Source: Alphaproteobacteria bacterium
GTDB taxonomy: Bacteria; Pseudomonadota; Alphaproteobacteria; RF32; CAG-239
DNA: 35,489 nt
Direction of reading: 5' to 3'
Assembly (NCBI GenBank): GCA_016283295.1
Contig: JAEEMQ010000025.1
Coordinates: 1-35,489 of the forward strand
Positions 5,920 through 19,800 of the stretch are shown here, one piece after another. The notes beneath the pieces were generated by a model that saw nothing but the letters and a program-made list of their open reading frames with translations, was not told where the DNA came from and ran no database searches. Made by a program: the position numbers and the translations under genes. Numbering within the stretch: position 1 is the first letter of the stretch; each line of letters starts with the position of its first letter.

Positions 5920-7680
5920 CTATCTGGCAAAAAATTTATTAAAGTCCGGAGCAAAGCTGAGTTCAAAACTCCAATCGCCGCCGTGGTGCGTTTCGTAGCG
6001 GTTGTGTCTTAAAGGCACGCCGTAAGCTACCTTTAACACAATATCATACGGCAATTGAATTCTTAAACCGGCACCGGTAGAGAGCAAAATATCGCTGTTG
6101 TTGAAACCCTCGGCGCCGGATCCCGAACCTTTGTACGGATAAAGCGCCGCATAATCGGTAAACACAAACGGACGAACATACTCATCGGTGCGATAGGCGT
6201 CACAATCGATGAAAAATTCTTCCGGCGCAATCGGAAAATAAACTTCCGCTCCCAGCATATAGCCGGATTTGGCGGTCAACAAGCCCTGCGAATAGCCGCG
6301 TACCGTGCCGAAACCGCCGGCCGACATTTGGTCGGCATACGGAATAACGTGTTGCGGAATATATTGATAATTGCCGCGGAAATAGCCCAAAATACGGTGT
6401 CCGAAGTCGTGCAAACGAGTAACCCGGCCCTCAAACTTCCAATAATCTATGCGTTTTTGGAACCACGGTGCCGCGTACGAAACGTTTTGCGCCAAATACC
6501 AGATACCGCGCTCGGTGTCGTAGCGGAAACCAAGGCCGGTTTTGATTTCCGGTATTTTATCTTCATACAAATCTTCGCCGTCAAAACTGGTCACCGCTTT
6601 TTTATACGTAAACGAGGTGGTGCTGTTTAACTCTTTATACAGCTCGCGAATCAGCGGATGGGTATAATAAATCGAATAATTCTGCGAACGGCTTTCAATG
6701 TTAAAGTCGCTGTAATCGCCGTGCCCGACTTCCGCTTTGTTATGCGAAAACGAGGCACCGATGCGGCCGTCATACTTATTGACCGGAATATTGTAGTCAA
6801 TAAACGGCGTCCACGAATAGCGGTTAACATAAACACCGGCGGATAATCGGTCGCGATAGCCCAACAGGCTGTCATGCGCCGCCATCAAGCCGACACGATG
6901 CTTGCCGATGGTTTTACGGCCGGCATTATCCGTAACGGCGATAAGATGATACGGTGCTTTTTCTTCAACGTCTATATCAATGTCGGTAGTGCCGGATTCC
7001 TGCCCCGGCTTCAAATTACCTTTGATTTCTATATTGTCGTTATAGCGATTATAAATCAGCATATTTTCTTCAAGTTTTTGAATATTAAAGGCTTCGCCCT
7101 TTTCCATTGCCAAGCGCTTGCGAATATGCGAATCGTGAGTCCAGCGGTTTCCGTTAATATCCACATCGCCGACTTTGCCCTCAAACAAACTTATTTTAAC
7201 GGTATCGTTTTCAATGGTTTGCTCCGGCAGATAGGCACGCGCCGTTACAAAACCTTTATCAAGATACAATTCGTTTATGCGGTTTATAACTTCCTGAATA
7301 TCCTCAAACATCAGGTTGTTTTGTTCATAATCGGCCGTGACGGAATTAATTTCTTCCGCGGTCAACACATCACTAGGGTCAACGGCGAATTTTTCAACAT
7401 ATACACCTTTTGTTTTATATTCCGACGGTTTGGCTTTTACCACCGCCTTTTTTTCTTTGGCGGCAGTACTTTTGGCCTTTTGTTCCTGCCCTGCCTTATG
7501 TTTTTCAATATCGCGAAGACCGCGGTGTTCCATCTCTATACGTTTGGCGCTGTCAATATCTTGTTGCTGAACGGTGCCCAGTTGCGGAATAACTCCCGCC
7601 GGTGCGGTTTGCGCCGAAACCGGAGTGGCAACGGCGACCGCAGATGTCAGAACAATAGCTGATAATATAGTCTTTTTCAT
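5920..7680 (-). CDS. TpsB two-partner secretion outer-membrane transporter (ShlB/FhaC/HecB family)
   Basis: This 586-aa Omp85-superfamily protein exports the divergently encoded giant adhesin. Residues 1-23 are a signal peptide (ending VSA). Residues ~30-90 are a charged helix plus Lys/Ala linker, in the position of the plug helix and linker of FhaC. POTRA1 covers about 92-172 and POTRA2 about 173-243. The 16-strand barrel runs from ~244 to the end. The conserved L6 motif appears as MSAGGFGTVRGY (residues 452-463), with RGY at its tip. Late strands YVRPFVFTDYAALYPY and GAGLRIQLPYDIVLK are typical. The last residues are NKFFAR, so the C-terminus is Arg rather than the usual terminal Phe. Length is normal for the family. 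A shorter, broken paralog lies at 1819-2816. It is transcribed with the nitroreductase gene from a promoter at 7715-7742. Confidence 0.95.
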   Translation of the reverse strand: MKKTILSAIVLTSAVAVATPVSAQTAPAGVIPQLGTVQQQDIDSAKRIEMEHRGLRDIEKHKAGQEQKAKSTAAKEKKAVVKAKPSEYKTKGVYVEKFAVDPSDVLTAEEINSVTADYEQNNLMFEDIQEVINRINELYLDKGFVTARAYLPEQTIENDTVKISLFEGKVGDVDINGNRWTHDSHIRKRLAMEKGEAFNIQKLEENMLIYNRYNDNIEIKGNLKPGQESGTTDIDIDVEEKAPYHLIAVTDNAGRKTIGKHRVGLMAAHDSLLGYRDRLSAGVYVNRYSWTPFIDYNIPVNKYDGRIGASFSHNKAEVGHGDYSDFNIESRSQNYSIYYTHPLIRELYKELNSTTSFTYKKAVTSFDGEDLYEDKIPEIKTGLGFRYDTERGIWYLAQNVSYAAPWFQKRIDYWKFEGRVTRLHDFGHRILGYFRGNYQYIPQHVIPYADQMSAGGFGTVRGYSQGLLTAKSGYMLGAEVYFPIAPEEFFIDCDAYRTDEYVRPFVFTDYAALYPYKGSGSGAEGFNNSDILLSTGAGLRIQLPYDIVLKVAYGVPLRHNRYETHHGGDWSFELSFAPDFNKFFAR

Positions 7681-7714
7681 TTGATAAATCCGATTATGTT
7701 AAAATATGCCTGTA

Positions 7715-7742
7715 ATATTACACGGAAAATGCACAAAATCAA
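7715..7742 (-). promoter_or_regulatory. Predicted promoter for tpsB and nitroreductase
   Basis: On the minus strand, TTGATT (7742-7737) and TAATAT (7720-7715) are 16 bp apart, with TG just upstream of the -10. It lies back to back with the predicted tpsA promoter only about 35 bp away, so one regulator bound between them could control both halves of the system. Confidence 0.5.
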
Positions 7743-7776
7743 CAGAAAAAAGTTAATGAAAAGTTAAAAAAATATA

Positions 7777-7807
7777 TTGATTCTGTCTTTAAAAGGCGTA
7801 CTATATA
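7777..7807 (+). promoter_or_regulatory. Predicted promoter for the giant adhesin gene
   Basis: TTGATT at 7777-7782 is followed by TACTAT (7799-7804, 16 bp) or TATATA (7802-7807, 19 bp). The leader would be about 55 bases long, with GGGA at 7855-7858 as ribosome site. Confidence 0.4.
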
Positions 7808-7867
7808 CGGAAGCCGCGCTCTGTTCGGCTTTAGAAAGTTGTACAATATTTGTCGGGAAATAAACAA

Positions 7868-10800
7868 ATGAGCAAAAAACGCATTAAAAAAACTGTTAAT
7901 AATACCTTCAATTTTAAAAAACCTTCCATATTCCGTATCGTGGTGTCGTATATTACGGCATACAGTATGATGTTTATGAATGTGGTGCCGGCCTTTGCTA
8001 CGGAAATTACCGGAATAACGGGAAATAACGGCGTTTATGATATTGCGGCGGATAAAATTTCCGGCGACACAGGTTTCCGCAATTACGAAAAGTTCGAATT
8101 AAGCGAAAATGACGTGGCTAATCTGCAATTCAAGAAGGATGCTCAGGAATACGGCAAATTTGTAAACTTGGTAGACAATAAGGTAGATATTAACGGTATT
8201 GTCAACACAGTCAGAGGCGATGCGTTTTATAACGGCCATGCGATTTTTGTTTCTCCGAAAGGTATTGTGGTAGGTGCTTCCGGTGTCTTAAATGTCGGCT
8301 CATTGACAATGATGGCACCGTCCGAAAATGCGTACAAAGCTTTCAAAGACAATTACGGAGCGAATCTGAAAGACTATGAGTACAACGTTGAACACGAAAA
8401 CTATAAGAGCCTTATCAGAAACTCCTCCGGCACAATTGAAATCAACGGTAAAATTTTTGCCAGAGAAAACGTTAATGCGTACGGCCGACAGATTAAAGTG
8501 CAAAAAAATGCTTCCAACCAAGGAGATGCGGCGATTTTTGCCGGCGTTCAGGACCAGAATGTGATTACCCAAGCCGCCGATGCGGATGCGTTGTTTAATT
8601 CGTTGGTTGATAAAAACATCACAAATGCGACCGGTTTTAATTTGCAAAACGGCAAAATTTCGCTGGTAACCAACAAAGCCAACGACGAAATAGTTACTAC
8701 CGTCAAGACTTCGGAAGAAAACAACAAAAAATATAAGACAACTACCGAGATAAACACCGGTTTGTTACTGAAAAAAGAGACTAAAGAGGAAATCAAAACC
8801 GGAGATGAGCAAGACGAAAATAAAGAAGTAAAATATTCCATTGATAAAACCTTTGAAAAATCTTCTTTGTCTGCCGACCCGTCTGCCATTACAATAAAAG
8901 ATGCCAAAATTGCGGCCAACGACGTGAGTATTCAGGCCAATGCCGAGTCCGTCAAAACCATAAACGAAGACCTTATCAAAACCTATGCCACGGCTGCAAA
9001 AGCAGCGGAAGATGCCGGTGATGCCGCCGATAAGGATAAAGCCGATAAGGATAAAGATAAAAAAGACGAAACAACCGGTTATAAAATTCCAAAGGAGTTT
9101 AGAGATGTTGCGCCGGAGGCAAGCGCTATCGTAACCATTTCTTCTTCCAAAATACACGGCGATAAGGTTGCCATAAAGGCCAACGCCGTAAATAAAACCG
9201 AAACCTATATTCAGCTGTTGGACCCGGTGTGGGAAAAATGGATAAGCACGCTCGGTATGGATATTTTGCTGAGAATTTTAAACAAAGTATCCGATAACCA
9301 GATTATTCCGGAAGGTGTCGACATTCCGTGGAGTTCGGTTGAAATGGTTAAAAGCTATTTCAGCGACGGCGCGTATACCGGCTTTGACGGGGCTAACGCT
9401 TCGGCAACGGTAACGGTGAGCGGCTCTGAAATCGTGGCTAAAGATTCGGTTGATATTGAGGCCGATTCCGAAGCGGCAACCAATATTTCCACCGCCAAAT
9501 TGGATTCACATCCGCTGTTTTTCTACGGTTTGGGCGTAAAGGCTAAGTCTGAGGTTAATGTTTCCGCCAATACCACCCTGAAAACAACCGGAGATGAAGG
9601 CGCGGTTAATTTGACCGCATTGGCACAAACCGAAGACAATATTAAGTATGACAGCTCCAACTTTTTAGCGATTTCGGATAAGCCGAGCAGCAATAACGAC
9701 AACAATAATTCCGGTAATAACTCCGGCAATAACGACAATAACTCCGGTAATAACGACAATAACTCTAATAATAACACTAATAGCAATAACGACACCAATA
9801 ACAACACTAACAACGACACTAATAATAACACGAATAACGATACCAATAATAACACAAATAACGACACCAATAACAACACAAATAACGACACCAATAACAA
9901 CACTAACAACGACAATAATAATAATAATAATAACAATAATAATAACAATAATAACGGGCAGCAGAGCACCGTGTCAGCATATAATCTGACGCTGTTGAAT
10001 AACTCGATTTTCTCCGATGCCGATGTGAAAGTTGACGGTTCTACCGTTGAAACAAAAGATTTTACGGCCAAAGCCATCGACTTCAATAAGAGCGAAATCG
10101 AGATGAAGAATATCTCCAACGTCGGCGAAAACTCCGATAAAACCGGTATTGCCGCCGCCATAATCTTTAATCATACCCGTACAAATTCAAACGTAGAAAT
10201 AAGTAATGATGCCAATATTAAGGCCGCAAACGATGCCAAATTATTGGCGCAGAATATCAATTATTTGCAGAACAGCGTTGAATCCGAGGTAAAGGCAAAG
10301 AGTCAAACCTACGATATACAAACCAAAGAACTGCCGACCTATGCCCCGACCTATACCATCAAAGCTTATGAGTGGCTGAACAGTAAGTTTTTGGATAAGG
10401 TTACGAATAAAATCGGCGATATTCTGGATAAACTCCAGCTGCAAATTTCCGGTTCGGCTATCTGGAACGACGAGCAGAATACTTCAACCTCCTCTGTCAG
10501 CCATGCAACCGTAGAAGCCGGTAATGTCGATGTTGTATCCAATATGGTTGACCTTGCGTTGAATTCTGCCGAAGCTACTGCCGGTGCGGATAAAAAGTTC
10601 AGCGCCGGTGCGGCCATAATTGTCAATGACCAGAGCAATACCAATAATGCCAAAATCGTCGACAACTCAACGATTACGGCCGCTAATGGCGTAAATGTCA
10701 GCGCCACCACCCAACTGCCGATGAACCCGATGCAGCTGAAGATAGGTCAAAAACTCGGCGACAGCGAAGATGAAAGTAAAAATCTCGAGCTGTTTGTGGG

Positions 10801-13800
10801 CGCAAGTTTTGACGGCGGTGATTCCGTAAACAGCTGGGATGCGTCGTTTATTCATACCAAGCTCACGGATATTTTGAACTGGGATAATGCCAAGAAAATT
10901 TGGAACGGTATCAAATCGCCGCGGAATTTCCTCGGCTCCAACAAAATCAGTTTGGACGGCTTGTTCAACAATTTGGTAAAATCGGAAGCCAACGGCGAAT
11001 ATGTAGGTGTTGCCGGTTCGGTTTTGGCTAACAGCGTTGCCAATACCACCAATGCTTATATTGAAAATTCCAAAGTCAAGGCGGAGGACGGCAATGTTGA
11101 TGTCAATGCCTCCAATTCGGTTATCAACTACAACGGCGCCGGTAAGGTAGATTTTCTGATTGACGGTGTGAACGAGCTCATCGCCAAAATTAAGGCCAAG
11201 GCCGACAGAACTCCGGAAGAAGAAGAAACCATCGCCAAATTCGGTATCGGCGGTTCGGTGTTGGTGGATAAATATACCAACAATGCCAATGCCTATATCA
11301 AAAATTCGGAAGTGAGCGCGACAAACAAAAATCCGACTGACGAGAATGCCGACGAAAAAGGCAATATCAACGTTAATGCGGCTTCGGAAGAAGGATATAT
11401 CAATTTGGCCGTTACCGGCGGCAAGGCCGACCTGCTGGCACTTGTCGGCAGCGTCAATGTTCAGCGGATAGACGGCAAAACCAAGGCATATATTGCCGAT
11501 TCCCAAAAAATCGAGGCCGACAACGTTAACGTAAATGCCGGAAAAGCATCGATTGCCCCGAAGAAGAGCGGCGAAGAAGATCCGGTCGAGTTAGATGAAG
11601 ATTCCGGCGAATTGTCCGCTAATGACGCCAGAGATGTTAAAGACACCGTGACCAACATTTCCATGATTGGCGTAAATGCGCAGCAAACCGGTTCGGGCGC
11701 TTCCGTAGGCGCATCGGTAGACGTTACGAAAATCAGCAAGGAAATCGAGGCCGCCGTCAGCAACTCGACCATTACGGCAAATCAAGACGTTGCGGTTGTT
11801 GCCGACACCTCTTCCAAGAAAATAGATGTGTTGCTGGCCGGTGCTTTTGCCGGCGGTGTTTCGGCCGACAGAGGAACGCAGGAAGCCGCAAATAATAATG
11901 ATAGCGGCACCACCGGTGAAAATCAGCCGCAAAGAATGCAAAATGCCGGTAACTGGATGGATGAAATCGATAACGCCCGCGATGACGAAGAAGACGTGAT
12001 GAATCTGCGTAATTTGTTCAACGAAGATGAAAATAATGCCGCTACGCAAGGTGCAAGGGGCTTAAACGGCGAAGATACGCAAGAAAATAATTCGACGAAT
12101 TCAACGACGAACAATAACAACAGCAACAATAGCAACAGCAATAATCCTACCTCTTTGACCGGTTCGGAAAGAAGTGCCGATCCGGCTACGGCGCAAAGCA
12201 ATCTTTCGATAGCGCTTGCCGGTGCGGTTGATGTAACCAATGATTATACCAAAACCACCGCAAAGGTAGAAAATTCCACCCTCAATGCGGGCAAAGAAGT
12301 TAAGGTTACGGCCAATAATGATATTTTAGCGGTTCAGGTCAACGGCGCGTTGGCAAAATCCAGCACCGTATCGGCCGGAGCCGGCGTAAATATTTATAAC
12401 AATAAATCAGAAACCAAGGCGCTGGTTGACGGCAGTACCGTAAATTTCAATTCGGAAGACGCGACCGGATTAACCGTTACGGCCGGTACGGACATTGATT
12501 TGATTGATGTTACCGCCGGAATCGGTGTTGCCGCCGGCCAAAACAGCAGCGTTGCCGCTTCGGTCGGGGGTTCGTTCGGCTTCAACAAGCTGCAAAATGT
12601 GTTGACGGCGCAGTTAAATAATACCACCGTTAAAAAGGAAAACGACGATGTTCCTGATGCCGATGTTAAAGTTGAGGCCAAAGATGATTCGCTGATTTGG
12701 AACATTACCGGTGCCGCCGGTTTCGGTAAGTCTACCGGTGTCAATATCGGTGCCGGAGCCGCCGCAACTTTGAATTACGGCAAAAAGAGCATAACGGCGG
12801 CAATAATCGGCAGTACGTTGGCAAATGTAAAAGATGTTACGGTAAATGCCGATTTGAAGCAAAATTACAAAACCATTGCCGTGGCCGCTGAGTTGAGCTT
12901 TGGTGCTTCGTCCAGCTTTACCATTGACGGCGCGGTAAATACCGAATTGAATAGCAATACCGTTACGGCCAGAGCCGCCAATTCCTCCATAACCGCTTCC
13001 GGCGATGTGGATATTACGGCAAAATCGGATATTACAAACAAGAGCCTGGCCGGCGCGGTTGAATTTTCGACGGCAGGCGGAGGTTTCGGTGTCGGCATCG
13101 GCGCGGTGGTCAATGTCAATAACTCAACCATAAAGGCCGAGGCCGATAACTTAAATGTTATCAAGTCAAAATCACTGGATATTCAGGCCGATGAAAAAGA
13201 AGATTTGAAGTTCCTTGCCGCTAATCTGGGTATTCAGACCTCCGGCGCGGCAACTATCAATATTAACGGTATCGCCAATGTATTTTTATCAACGGTAATC
13301 GCCGATGCCATCAATAATTCGGTGTTCAACTCCGACGGCAACATCAATATTGCGGCCGGATACGACAATAAACTGCAAGGTATTACCGCAACGGCCGAAT
13401 TTGCCAGACATATTGTCGTGGGACCAAATCTCATCGGTAATGTATACAATAATAAAGTGACGGCCGATTTACAGAACGGTTCGGAAGTTAAGAAGGCTCA
13501 AAACGTTACCGTTAACGCAACATCGGTTGAGCTGATTAACTTATTCCCGGTATCGGCCGGTGTTTCCACCAATATCACCGCCGTTTCCGCCAATTTGAAC
13601 GCCAACATTGTCAAAAACACCGTTAAGGCCCTGCTCGGCGGCAAAATCACACAAAGTGCGCAAGTGTTGGTAAATGCGGCAGATGACACGACCATTTACA
13701 CTCGCGGCGGTGCCGTGTCGGCCGGTTCGGCAACCGTCGTGATCGGCGGCAGCGTAAATGTCGACGTTATATCCAAAACGGTTCAAGCGTATGTCAACGG

Positions 13801-16800
13801 GGCTAACGTGACTTCCGGCGATGTAAAAGTGTTTGCGTCTTCCATCAACTCCATGGGCGGAACCAAAGACGATAACCAACATTACACCACCGACGATGTT
13901 ACTACCGATGCCTACAGAAATAAGATGCTGAACAAAGACGAAAACGGTAATTATGTCGGTTTGAAGGAAGGCAGCAGTTTTGCCAACTGGAATATGTTTT
14001 ATGACCTTTCCGGCGGCAAAACGGCGGCTATTGCCGGTGCGGTTGTCGTTAAATCCATCCATAACACGGTTCAGGCGGAAATTGCCAATTCCACGATTAC
14101 GGCGGAAAACCTGGATGTTGCGGCCAATGAATACTCCATCAAAAATATTCTTGTCGGAACTCTGGAAGGCGCCGGAACATTGGCGGTCGGTGTCAATGTT
14201 TTGGTAATGCGCGATAAGAGCGAAACCAAGGCCTTAATCGGTCAAAACTCCGAGTTGGCGATAAATAACACCGTCAACATTAATGCCGCCAACAAAAAAG
14301 ATAATCAACAGATTGTGATAGCCGGCGGCGGTGCCGGTACGGTTGCGGCTAATGTTAACACCGTTGTCAATAAGATTGATGATTCGGCGATTGCGCAAAT
14401 CGATAATGCCAACGGAGCAAACGCAATCAGCGCCGGAACTTTGAATATCAGCGCCAAGGAAGAGATGAATGCCAGCCATATTTTGGTTTCCGGTTCGGGT
14501 GCCGGAACGGTGGCTTTGTCGGTGGCACCGATTGTCAATACTTATAACGGTACGACTGACGCTTCAATTAAGAATGCGACGGTTAAAGATGCCGCCATCA
14601 ATTTGTATGCGCTGAACAATATCAGCACCTTTGATGTTGATGCCGGTGTTGCCGGTGCCGGTACCGTTGCCGGTACGGCCGTGGCGATTAAGAACAACTA
14701 TACGGGTACGACCAAGGCATATATGGATAATGCCGTCATTGATACTCCGGGAGCCATAGCCATTGCGGCAGATTCGGTTATCAAGAGCGAAAACTGGATA
14801 GGAGCGCTGTCTATTGTCGGCACGGGTGTAAATTTATTGGTAAATCTGGTTTTGAATAATGTTATATCCACAACCGAAGCCGGAATTATGAATTCCACGA
14901 TTCAAAATGCCGGAAACATTACCATAAATACCAATAACGGCAAAAAAGACGAAATGAAAAACCGCGCTTTATCCATTGCGTTTGGCGGACAAGGTGCCGG
15001 CTTGGTGGCAGGTGTGGTACAAAATATTTACAGCAACACCGTAAAATCTTATGCCGATAACAATGCCGTAAACAAAGCGCTTTCGATGACTTTGAATGCG
15101 AATTCCGATCACAAGTTGGATAACAAAACCATCGGCGCATCAGGTGTTGCCATCGGGGCAAGTCTGTTGGCCAACGCTCTGGTAAATCAGATTGATTCTT
15201 CGACCTCTGCCGTTGTTGATGCCAAGTCTAAGACCATGAACATTGACAATGCGCTCAGACTTAATGCCAAAGATAATACCGTTGCAACCAACAGTATGGG
15301 TATGGTAACGGTAGCCGGTTTGGGCGTGGCCGCCGGCGGCAACATCAATCTTTATTATGCCAATAATCGTGCCAATACCGCCATTTTATCCAACAGCGAC
15401 GGCCAGATTAATGCCGGTTCGGTAAGCTCTCTTGCCGAGATGGTAAACGGGCTGGATAATCTGACTATCGGTGTTGCTTTGGGCGCAGGCGCGATTGCCG
15501 CCGATGTTGCGATTATCAAATTGGGCAAACGCACGGATACTTATTCCGTGGCGCAGGAAAACAGTAAAATCAAAGATGCAGTTGATTATACCAAAGGTGT
15601 ATATGATAAATCTACCGCAGATGATGCAAATAACGTGAAAAACTTATATACTCCGACCAGCTCGCCGAGCAACATAAAAACCGGTGCGGTGGCCGAAGTT
15701 AACGGTAACCTCAAAACCACAAATGATATGGAGATTGAGGCCAAAAGCAAAATCAAAGGCTTGAAGGAAGACAGCGAAACTCTGGAACTGGTAAACACCA
15801 ATGTTTCGGGCGGAATAGCCTCGGTCAATGTCGGGGTTAAGAATATTCAGCTGGCAAGCAACACTTTGGCGGAAATTTCCGGCGGTAAGGTTGAAAGCAC
15901 AAGCGGCGATGTTTCCGTAAAGGCCGACACCAAAGCCGACGTCAAGTTGAAAAACGTTGAAGTAACGGTATCCGGTGTTGCGGTTTCCGGCGGCGGTGCC
16001 ATTTATAACAACACTTCCGAGACGATTGCGCAAGTTAAAGATGCGACGATTAAGGCCAAAGATTTGAATATTGTTTCCAAATCCGACAATCAGTCCGTTG
16101 TTGACAGCACCAGCGTAATCGTGAGCGGTGCCAATGCGGTTGTCGATATTGCGGAAAATACCGATAATAATAAGAGCGCGGCCTTGATCAGCGGTAATGT
16201 TGATATAGACACTTCCGGCAAACTGACGCTGCATTCCACGACCAACAGCAGTATGGATTCTTCAAAAGCCGTGGTTAAAGTTGCGATTGCCAGTTTGGTG
16301 GGTGTTTCCAAAAATGAAAACGAAGTCCACACCATCAACCGCGCGCTGATTGAAAATGCAACCGGCAGCATTAAAACCAACGGTTTGGAAATTACCACCG
16401 ATTACGGTAAAATGTATGCACATTCCAAATCAAACGTAACCTCGGTTCAACTTGCCGATATTGCCAACATCAAGTCCGTCGGTGCCCACATGACCGCCGA
16501 CTTTAAGTCGGGTATTGACAGCCTCGGCGGTTTAACCATCAGCAACAGCGGCTCCACCGTCATCAATACCGCCAAGGATATAACCTCAAATAAAGAAGGT
16601 ATTATTGCCAAGAGTGAGATTCATAATGTCGGTGTTTCGCTTTTGGGCTTCTATAACGGTACGGCATCAAAGGCCGATAACCGTGCGGTTGCATCGACGG
16701 TGCTTAAAGTTAAGGAACATACGGCAAACGGCTTGGAAATCAATGCCGATCTCAAGTCTACCGCCAAAGCGGAAGGCGGAGCTACCAACGTTACCCTCGG

Positions 16801-19800
16801 CGGTGTCAGCAACTTTGTGATGTATGCCAAAGATGACAGTACGTTGGGAATTGATATTGCCGGCGTGAACAACATTGTCGGCAGCGGTGTTAATGAAGCC
16901 GTTATCAGGGCCAAACACTATTCGGAGGTTAATACCAACGCCAGTGCATTCAGCGCCGGTATCATCAACGGTCACCGGATGAGTCTGACTTCGGAGTTGA
17001 CTTCAAATACCACCGGCAACATCGGCGGTACTTTGAACGCGGATAAAGTCACGGTTGACCTCAATACGGAGAGAGTTTCAATTTTGAGTAAATCTTCGAG
17101 CGGCGGCGGTGTTATTGATGCGGGTTCTTCTTCTGCCAAAAACACCTTGACCGGTTCATCGATATTGACCGTAAGCGCTTCTTCCGACAAAGATAAAGCG
17201 GTAAATGCCATGGACATCAAAAACAAATCAAACAACGTGTTTGATATGGTTTCTTCCGACGGTCACGGCGGTCTTTTGAGTATTTCCGAAGGCAGTACCA
17301 CCACAACGTTCAATACCGCGACAACCACCAACATCAATAATACGAACATCAATTCTGCGGGCGATGTTAAGTATGAAGTTGCCAACAATGCCGTAATTAA
17401 AGATACGGCAACGAGTTACGGCGGCGGCCTGATTGCGGTTTACGGTAATTCGCACACCGGTAACTTTACGGCGGCGGCAAACTTGAATTTGAACAATGCC
17501 AAAATCAATGCCAAGAATATTGAGCTGAGTTCGAAATCGGATATGAGAACGCACGATAACGGCTATATTTCGTATACCGGTGCGGCCGGCGGCTTTGTGG
17601 CCGGTTCGACGTTGGAATTGAGAAATACCCTCACTCAAACCAACACCGTCAACATTGCCGGCGGTTCTGATTTGAATGCAAGTTCAAATGTCAAAATCAA
17701 TGCGCTGACATCTTCGAGATTTAAGCAAAAAGTAGATTCCACCGCGGGCGCTTTTGTGGCAGTGCCGCGTGCCAAAAGCTATCTGACGGTTAATAACACC
17801 AACAACGTAAATATTGCTGCGGGGGCAAAAGTAAAGGCCGACGATGAGTTGGAGATTAACTTTGATTCCAGCAACGAGTTGGCAAGCCGAACAAATGCAG
17901 AAGCTCACCACTTCGGCTTTAAAGATCCGGTAGCGGAATCGTATTTAACCCTTAATATTGATAACAACCTGAATAACAGCGGTTCTTTGGAAGCCGGCAA
18001 TTTGGTTGATATTAACTATATGCAAGGTTCCGTCAACGATTTGACGCAATATGCTTATTCTGAGGCACATGCCGCCGTAGCCACCACTACGGAAAACGGC
18101 CTTTTGACAAAGGCATTGCGGAATACGCTGAATATTTCTTCCGGAGCCGATATTACTTCCGGCAAGAGTATTGATGTGAACTATTCGTCGGGAAGAGGAT
18201 ATTCCAGCTCGTATGTCGGTTGGAGAACGGTAAGCTACGCTCTGTTCGGTATTCCGATTTCAAACAGCGACCACAAGTCCGTTACTTCGATATCGCACTC
18301 TCCGTCGTTGACGATTGCCGACAACGGTAAGATGGTGGTCGGACAAAGCAACAGCCGTTATATGAAGATCAACCGTGACGGCTCCGTAGATTTAGATAGT
18401 TTAGTCGGCTTCTACGACGATGACTACAAGCTGTATAACGGACAAACCATCTCCGGCGAAGGGGTAAGACAACGTTCCTTGGAGGCAATTCAAATTGAAA
18501 TCAATAACATTGATGAGAATCTTCAAGAAGTTGCTGAAGAAAATACCGTTTTGAGTGAATATATCACCAAAATCGAACAGGAACGGCAAAAAACACAAGA
18601 AAAACTGGATGAAATCAACGGTTTCATTGACGATGCAAAATATGAATTGGTTGATGATGAATCCGGCGCCTTTAATAAGTTAATTGCCGACGATCTTGAA
18701 AGTATGATTATAGGCGAAGGAGAAGGTAAATTAACCAGAGAACAATACGAAGCGATAGTCACGGCGTATAATGCCAAGCTTAACGAAATGTACGACCAGT
18801 CCGCCGGCGCGGAGCTGATGACGGTATCGGCTTTCTTAAACGGTTTGGACAGCAGCGTTCTTGATTTGAGCGATGCGCAAAAACAAACCATCATTGCGGC
18901 CTATCGTTTGGCGGAAAGTGACGGAATTAAGGATATGATTGTGAAAACAGCAGCCGATGAACCGGAAAGATTAACTGAAGAACAATACAATACCTTGGTT
19001 ACGGAATATCAAAACAAAATTTCGGAAATTGCCGCCACAGAAGCGCAAAAGACAAACATAACCGCATTTCTGGATAACAATACGGTTATGCTGAACGATG
19101 CGCCGATTGTATTGACGGATGCTCAGCGGGCAACAATAACGGCAGCGCAAAACAAAATTAACAGCCGTCTTTCCATATCGGCAAAAGGTGAGTTCATTAT
19201 TTATAAGAGAAATGATAATGAATACTTTGTCGATGTATCAAAAATTACGCAGAATGTCGGCGGAACCGAGGTTACCACCTATGAGGAAGTCGAGCAGTAT
19301 AAGAGCGAACTGGCGGCCATGGATGAACTTTTATCAGCGTTCAACGAAAAACTGACCGCCAACACCGAAATCAACAACAATCTTACTGCCAGAAAGGCTG
19401 TTCTGCAAAATGAATATACCAATACCGAAAACGAAAGATACGACGACAGAGAAGAAACCTATGCCATAGTATTTTATGATTTATATTCGAACGGCGGCAG
19501 CGTCAATATTGCCGGTGCCAATAACTTAAGTATCGGCGGTGACGGCAATATTATTGTTGCTCAACCGGGGTTAAAGATTGATAACTATTCCAATCGCTCT
19601 TTGATTTTCAATGATATTGATTTCAACAGCGGCGGTGTCGGCAACGGTTTAACCATTAACGGTAAGAACCATGCGGTGTTTATGAATACCCAAAAAGCCG
19701 TAAGCGGTTGGTATCCGTATAATTATTTATACGGGAGCGCCGATTTCTCGAGTATTCCGGATACGAGTACGGGTGTACACTATCTGTCGGGAATCCAGGG

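Noticed and set aside
6874..7662. 262-codon plus-strand frame opposite tpsB
   Set aside because: It lies fully inside the well-supported tpsB gene on the other strand and has unnatural Phe/Ile-rich composition.
9692..9955. Possible CRISPR array
   Set aside because: Units are 24 bp, directly adjacent with no unique spacers, and stay in frame coding for Asn-rich peptide.
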